IMG/VR virus record: IMGVR_UViG_3300031379_000001
Coordinates: 1-61,540 of that record
Reading direction: 5' to 3' (one strand)
Origin: a virus
Length of the DNA: 61,540 nucleotides
Position 1 is the stretch's first letter. Every line of letters starts with the position of its first letter. Under the pieces are notes generated by a model that was not told where the DNA came from, searched no databases, and was given only the letters and a program-made list of their open reading frames with translations. This document shows, in pieces, positions 59,305 through 61,540 of this stretch. The position numbers and the translations under genes were made by a program.

Positions 59305-59356
59305 AATATTTTCGCCTCCTTTTTTTAAATGTTAATGTATTGTTTACTATGTATAC

Positions 59357-59385
59357 ATATTATCATTAGTATTAACACATGTCAA
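59357..59385 (-). promoter_or_regulatory. Shared-family promoter
   Basis: Minus strand TTGACA (59380-59385), 17 bp with GTTAATACTAATGA, TAATAT (59357-59362), then GTATAC. Confidence 0.88.
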
Positions 59386-59537
59386 CACATATTAACATAT
59401 GTAATCTTATTGTAATATATGTTAATTAGTTACTATGTGTTACCAGTTAAAACAAAAGGCTTTAACGATTAAAAAAAAGAAAAGATCAAAACCGATTAAA
59501 AAAATAGAACGATTTTTAAAAATATTTGGTGTTCTTT

Positions 59538-59620
59538 TTGAAACCCTGTGATATCAAGGGTTTCAAGATGTGAATATAAAGCCATTGAAACCCTGTGATA
59601 TCAGTAGTTTTAATGGTATT
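59538..59620. repeat. Two hairpins with the same loop sequence
   Basis: Stem 1: TTGAAACCCT (59538-59547) and AGGGTTTCAA (59557-59566). Stem 2: CCATTGAAAC (59582-59591) and GTTTTAATGG with one wobble pair. Both contain TGAAACCCTGTGATATCA, but pair with different partners, so the structure is kept while the sequence changes. Confidence 0.7.
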
Positions 59621-59780
59621 ATATTTATATCATTAATTTATAGCAATTCTATTTTTCAATTTTGAATAATGATAAGATAACTTTAAATAAAATAGCTAGA
59701 AATGAGTGATATATTTTACCTCTGTGTAACATCTGATAGCTGGCGTTATACCTTTGTAATTTTTATTGATTATATGTAAG

Positions 59781-59960
59781 TTTCTTAGTAACTGGCGTTA
59801 TACTATGGTTTTCAATAGAATTCTTAGTAACTGGCGTTATACTATGGTTTTCAATAGGTTTCTTAGTAACTTGTGTTGTTATTGAGAACTAAAGTATTAC
59901 TATGGTTTTCAATAGGTTTCTTAGTAACTTGTGTTGTTATTGAGAACTAAAGTATTACTA
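59781..59960. repeat. Direct repeats of two types
   Basis: TTCTTAGTAACT occurs at about 59782, 59821, 59860 and 59919, and TATGGTTTTCAATAG follows three of them. Units 1-2 carry GGCGTTATAC (39-bp period); units 3-4 carry TGTGTTGTTATTGAGAACT (59-bp period). A partial AACTGGCGTTATAC copy lies at 59739. Confidence 0.85.
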
Positions 59961-60313
59961 TAGATACATAGTTTGCTTTAGTACTATTTAAAGCTTTATT
60001 TCCACTATTCCCAGTCTTTATTTAGATTTCTAAGTGTACCGATACAATTTATTGTTAACATATCGTTGCTTTTTGTAAAAACTCTGTAATATTATGTAAC
60101 CAAGTATCTAAATGACATTTTAATTAATAATGTTTCTAATTTTAATCATTTATGATAACTAATCTTACTAGGATATACTAGGTCAAAAGAGGTTTATAAT
60201 TATCTCTTCTGTGTTTATTTAAGTTATGAAAAGGTAAATTGTGTACATAATTGATAACTTTAGATTTGAAAATAGTTAGATAAAAGGTAACTTTTGTTCA
60301 CAACTGACTTACA

Positions 60314-60695
60314 ATTAAAAACAACTATCCACAATATACAGTTTAGGCATACGCAGGCATTCGATCAGGCACTCTAGAACCCTTCTCCCAGTTGAGAATA
60401 GGCGGCATGGCGTTTTAGGCATAGGAAAAATACTTATAATATATATAGTTTTTATATTTTTATAATATATATACATATGTATACTTATTTATATATTCCC
60501 TTTTTCATAATTTTTTATATTCCCACACTATGCCTAAATAGCCTAAAGTATATATAGAGTAGATATAAGAAGGGTTTTCGAGTGCCTGAATTTTGCCTGA
60601 CTAGGCATAATGGGCACTTTATGCATTTTTTTTAATTTTTATGCATACCTAAATTTTACATAGTTTTGAAAATGATGGTACTTTTCTTTTAATTG
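60314..60695. other. Putative replication origin, locus 2
   Basis: Same plan as locus 1. The left arm has AGGCA motifs (60346, 60356, 60370, 60416). An A/T tract follows (about 60425-60510). The right arm has TGCCT motifs (60531, 60592, 60604), and the right boundary ATGATGGTACTTTTCTTTT (60672-60690) then AATTG matches the locus 1 boundary. The left side begins CAATTAAAAAC (60314) with one near-DnaA box, CTATCCACA (60327-60335). It lacks the three perfect DnaA boxes of locus 1. Confidence 0.6.
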
Positions 60696-60749
60696 ATAAT
60701 AATTAATTAAAATTTAAAAATATAACTCTAAGTTTACTTTTAACGATAT

Positions 60750-60779
60750 TTGATAATTTATTTATAATTTAGTTATAAT
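60750..60779 (+). promoter_or_regulatory. Isolated promoter within the repeat region
   Basis: TTGATA (60750-60755), 18 bp, TATAAT (60774-60779), reading towards the TTGCCTGAATT repeats and the palindromes; no ORF follows. Confidence 0.6.
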
Positions 60780-60785
60780 TAAAAC

Positions 60786-60960
60786 AATAAATATAAAAAT
60801 AAAAAAAAAATAATTTATTTTTTTTCTTGCCTAGTTTTGCCTGAATTATTTTTTTTGCCTGAATTATTTTTTTTGCCTGAATTATTTTTTTTTGCCTGAA
60901 TTATTTTTTTTTTATACCGCCGTAAACTAAAGGAAGCTAAGAACGTTCTTAGCTTCCTTT
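60786..60960 (+). ncRNA. Possible RNA across the TTGCCTGAATT repeats
   Basis: A transcript from the promoter at 60750 would run over the repeats and could stop at the palindrome 60929-60960. No coding potential. It could be an origin-associated RNA; evidence is limited to the promoter and hairpin. Confidence 0.3.
60838..60912. repeat. Four tandem TTGCCTGAATTATTTT repeats
   Basis: GCCTGAATTATT starts at 60839, 60857, 60875 and 60894 (18-19-bp step), each followed by a T-run. A GCCTAG variant precedes them at 60829. The same sequence occurs once in locus 1 at 39128. Confidence 0.95.
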
Positions 60961-61049
60961 GTAAGCTGGTATTTTTTAATCGGCAACTGACATAAACTAA
61001 AAATACCGCCGTAAACTAAAGGAAGCTAAGAACGTTCTTAGCTTCCTTT
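60914..61049. repeat. Duplicated 47-bp element with perfect 32-bp palindrome
   Basis: Copies at 60914-60960 and 61003-61049 are identical. Each starts ATACCGCCGTAAACT and ends in a palindrome whose 16-bp arm is AAAGGAAGCTAAGAAC, with no loop. The second copy begins five bases after the end of the minus gene at 61055 and could terminate it, although the T-run is displaced. Confidence 0.95.
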
Positions 61050-61054
61050 TATAT

Positions 61055-61318
61055 TTACCAGCTTAATATATTAAAGTGAAATAAATCATCTATATTATAA
61101 AGAACAAATATTAGATCGCCCTTTTTATAATTCTTGTCATTTGGTGTACAAAAGGTCTTATTGCCATCATTATCCATACACCATTTACCGTCGGCACTAT
61201 AGCCATCTACTTCCATTATTTCAAATTTTATTATACCGTCTTGTTCCAAATAAACCATTACACCACATACCACTAATATTACTAATATTACTAATATAAT
61301 ACTTATTATTTTAATCAT
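61055..61318 (-). CDS. Membrane-anchored small protein, 87 aa
   Basis: N-terminal hydrophobic helix (IISIILVILVILVVCGVMVY, residues 3-22), then a short soluble domain with two cysteines (KWCMDNDGNKTFC) that could form a disulphide outside the cell. Conserved leader AAAAAGGAGATTAAA before ATG, then the 27-bp array. The promoter is probably the one at 235-263 if the molecule is circular. Confidence 0.62.
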   Translation of the reverse strand: MIKIISIILVILVILVVCGVMVYLEQDGIIKFEIMEVDGYSADGKWCMDNDGNKTFCTPNDKNYKKGDLIFVLYNIDDLFHFNILSW

Positions 61319-61353
61319 TTTTTTAATCTCCTTTTTGTTTTATTTTGTTTAAT

Positions 61354-61540
61354 AGGGTACTATATACACCCATGCTATATAGGGTACTATATAGGGTACT
61401 ATATACACCCATGCTATATAGGGTACTATATACACCCATGCTATATAGGGTACTATATACACCCATGCTATATAGGGTACTATATACACCCATGCTATAT
61501 AGGGTACTATATACACCCATGCTATATAGGGTACTATATA
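61354..61540. repeat. 27-bp tandem direct repeats, right-end array
   Basis: CCCATGCTATATAGGG units start at 61369, 61408, 61435, 61462, 61489 and 61516; the first is lengthened by an extra TATAGGGTACTA (39 bp). Same unit and orientation as 1-108. Confidence 0.95.

Larger units (their letters stand above)
59386..61054. other. Large non-coding repeat region with origin-like locus 2
   Basis: About 1.65 kb without a convincing gene. In order: two hairpins with a common loop (59538-59620), long direct repeats (59781-59960), origin-like locus 2 (60314-60695), an isolated promoter (60750-60779), four TTGCCTGAATT repeats (60838-60912) and two 47-bp copies with a 32-bp palindrome (60914-61049). Confidence 0.8.

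Noticed and set aside
59153-59335. Plus-strand 60-codon ORF
   Set aside because: It overlaps a consensus minus promoter and the 31-aa minus gene and has no RBS.
60914-61049. Protelomerase (telomere resolution) site of a linear phage-plasmid
   Set aside because: The palindrome is suggestive, but no TelN-like gene was seen and there are two direct copies; kept only as an unexplained palindrome.
61323-61520. Repetitive open frames (MGVYSTLYS units on minus; MLYRVLYTP units on plus at 4-204)
   Set aside because: They arise from a 27-bp repeat without stops; there is no RBS, and 27 is a multiple of 3, so openness is automatic.

Overview
The window is a very AT-rich 61.5-kb genome (by eye well under 35% G+C) of a long-tailed, siphovirus-like phage that looks like a phage-plasmid of a Gram-positive, Clostridium-like Bacillota host. 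The evidence for this is near-consensus SigA promoters (TTGACA-N17-TATAAT type), strong Shine-Dalgarno sites, many TTG starts, a phiLC3-type holin with an Amidase_3 endolysin, and an LPKTG sortase-anchored surface protein. I see no integrase, relaxase, ParA/ParM, tRNA or rRNA. I do see plasmid-like traits: an FtsK-type translocase next to a small membrane protein, a CopG-like protein in an operon with a PrimPol-helicase, origin-like repeat loci with DnaA boxes, and several repeat arrays. Both ends carry the same 27-bp direct tandem repeat, so the molecule is probably circular (or concatemeric) and opened inside that array.

Layout: 0.1-0.8 kb, non-coding repeats and an outward-facing promoter. 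0.8-3.1 kb, small + strand operon (ribbon-helix-helix protein, MazG-like, TM2 protein). 3.4-3.6 kb, a possible small RNA. 3.7-26 kb, packaging, head and tail module on + (terminases, portal, ChaB/Mu-I-like protease with nested scaffold, decoration protein, capsid, connectors, tail tube, frameshifted tail chaperones, tape measure, tail tip, fibre). 26-27.5 kb, lysis genes around a mirror-image divergent promoter pair. 27.6-29.8 kb, a Cro/CI regulator and a small-gene operon. 30-32.6 kb (-), CopG-like protein and PrimPol/zinc-finger/SF3 helicase. 32.9-38.7 kb, plasmid-like accessory genes (LPXTG protein, membrane proteins, FtsK). 38.8-39.25 kb, an origin-like module bounded by inverted repeats. 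39.4-50.3 kb (+), many small genes, a RuvC-like resolvase that needs a +1 frameshift, SNF2-type helicase, DUF2815-type ssDNA-binding protein and family-B DNA polymerase. 50.5-50.9 kb, a 23-bp tandem array where + and - transcription converge. 50.9-59.3 kb (-), accessory genes in cassettes. 59.4-61.05 kb, a large non-coding repeat region containing a second origin-like locus.

The most striking systems-level feature is a repeated expression cassette. At least nine promoters on both strands share TTGACA-nnn-ATGTTAAYAnATGATAATATRTATAC (written here as a consensus), and two more have a TGTACA core instead. Many are followed by a conserved A-rich leader ending AAAAAGGAGATTAAAAG-ATG. They head the accessory and replication genes, not the virion genes, which suggests one regulon under one operator-binding protein. 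Other points of interest are a +1 shift site with a 5' hairpin in the resolvase, a canonical -1 slippery site in the tail chaperone gene, two partly homologous origin-like loci, and possible small RNAs with their own promoter and terminator. All family assignments rest on motif recognition by eye; no database search was run.
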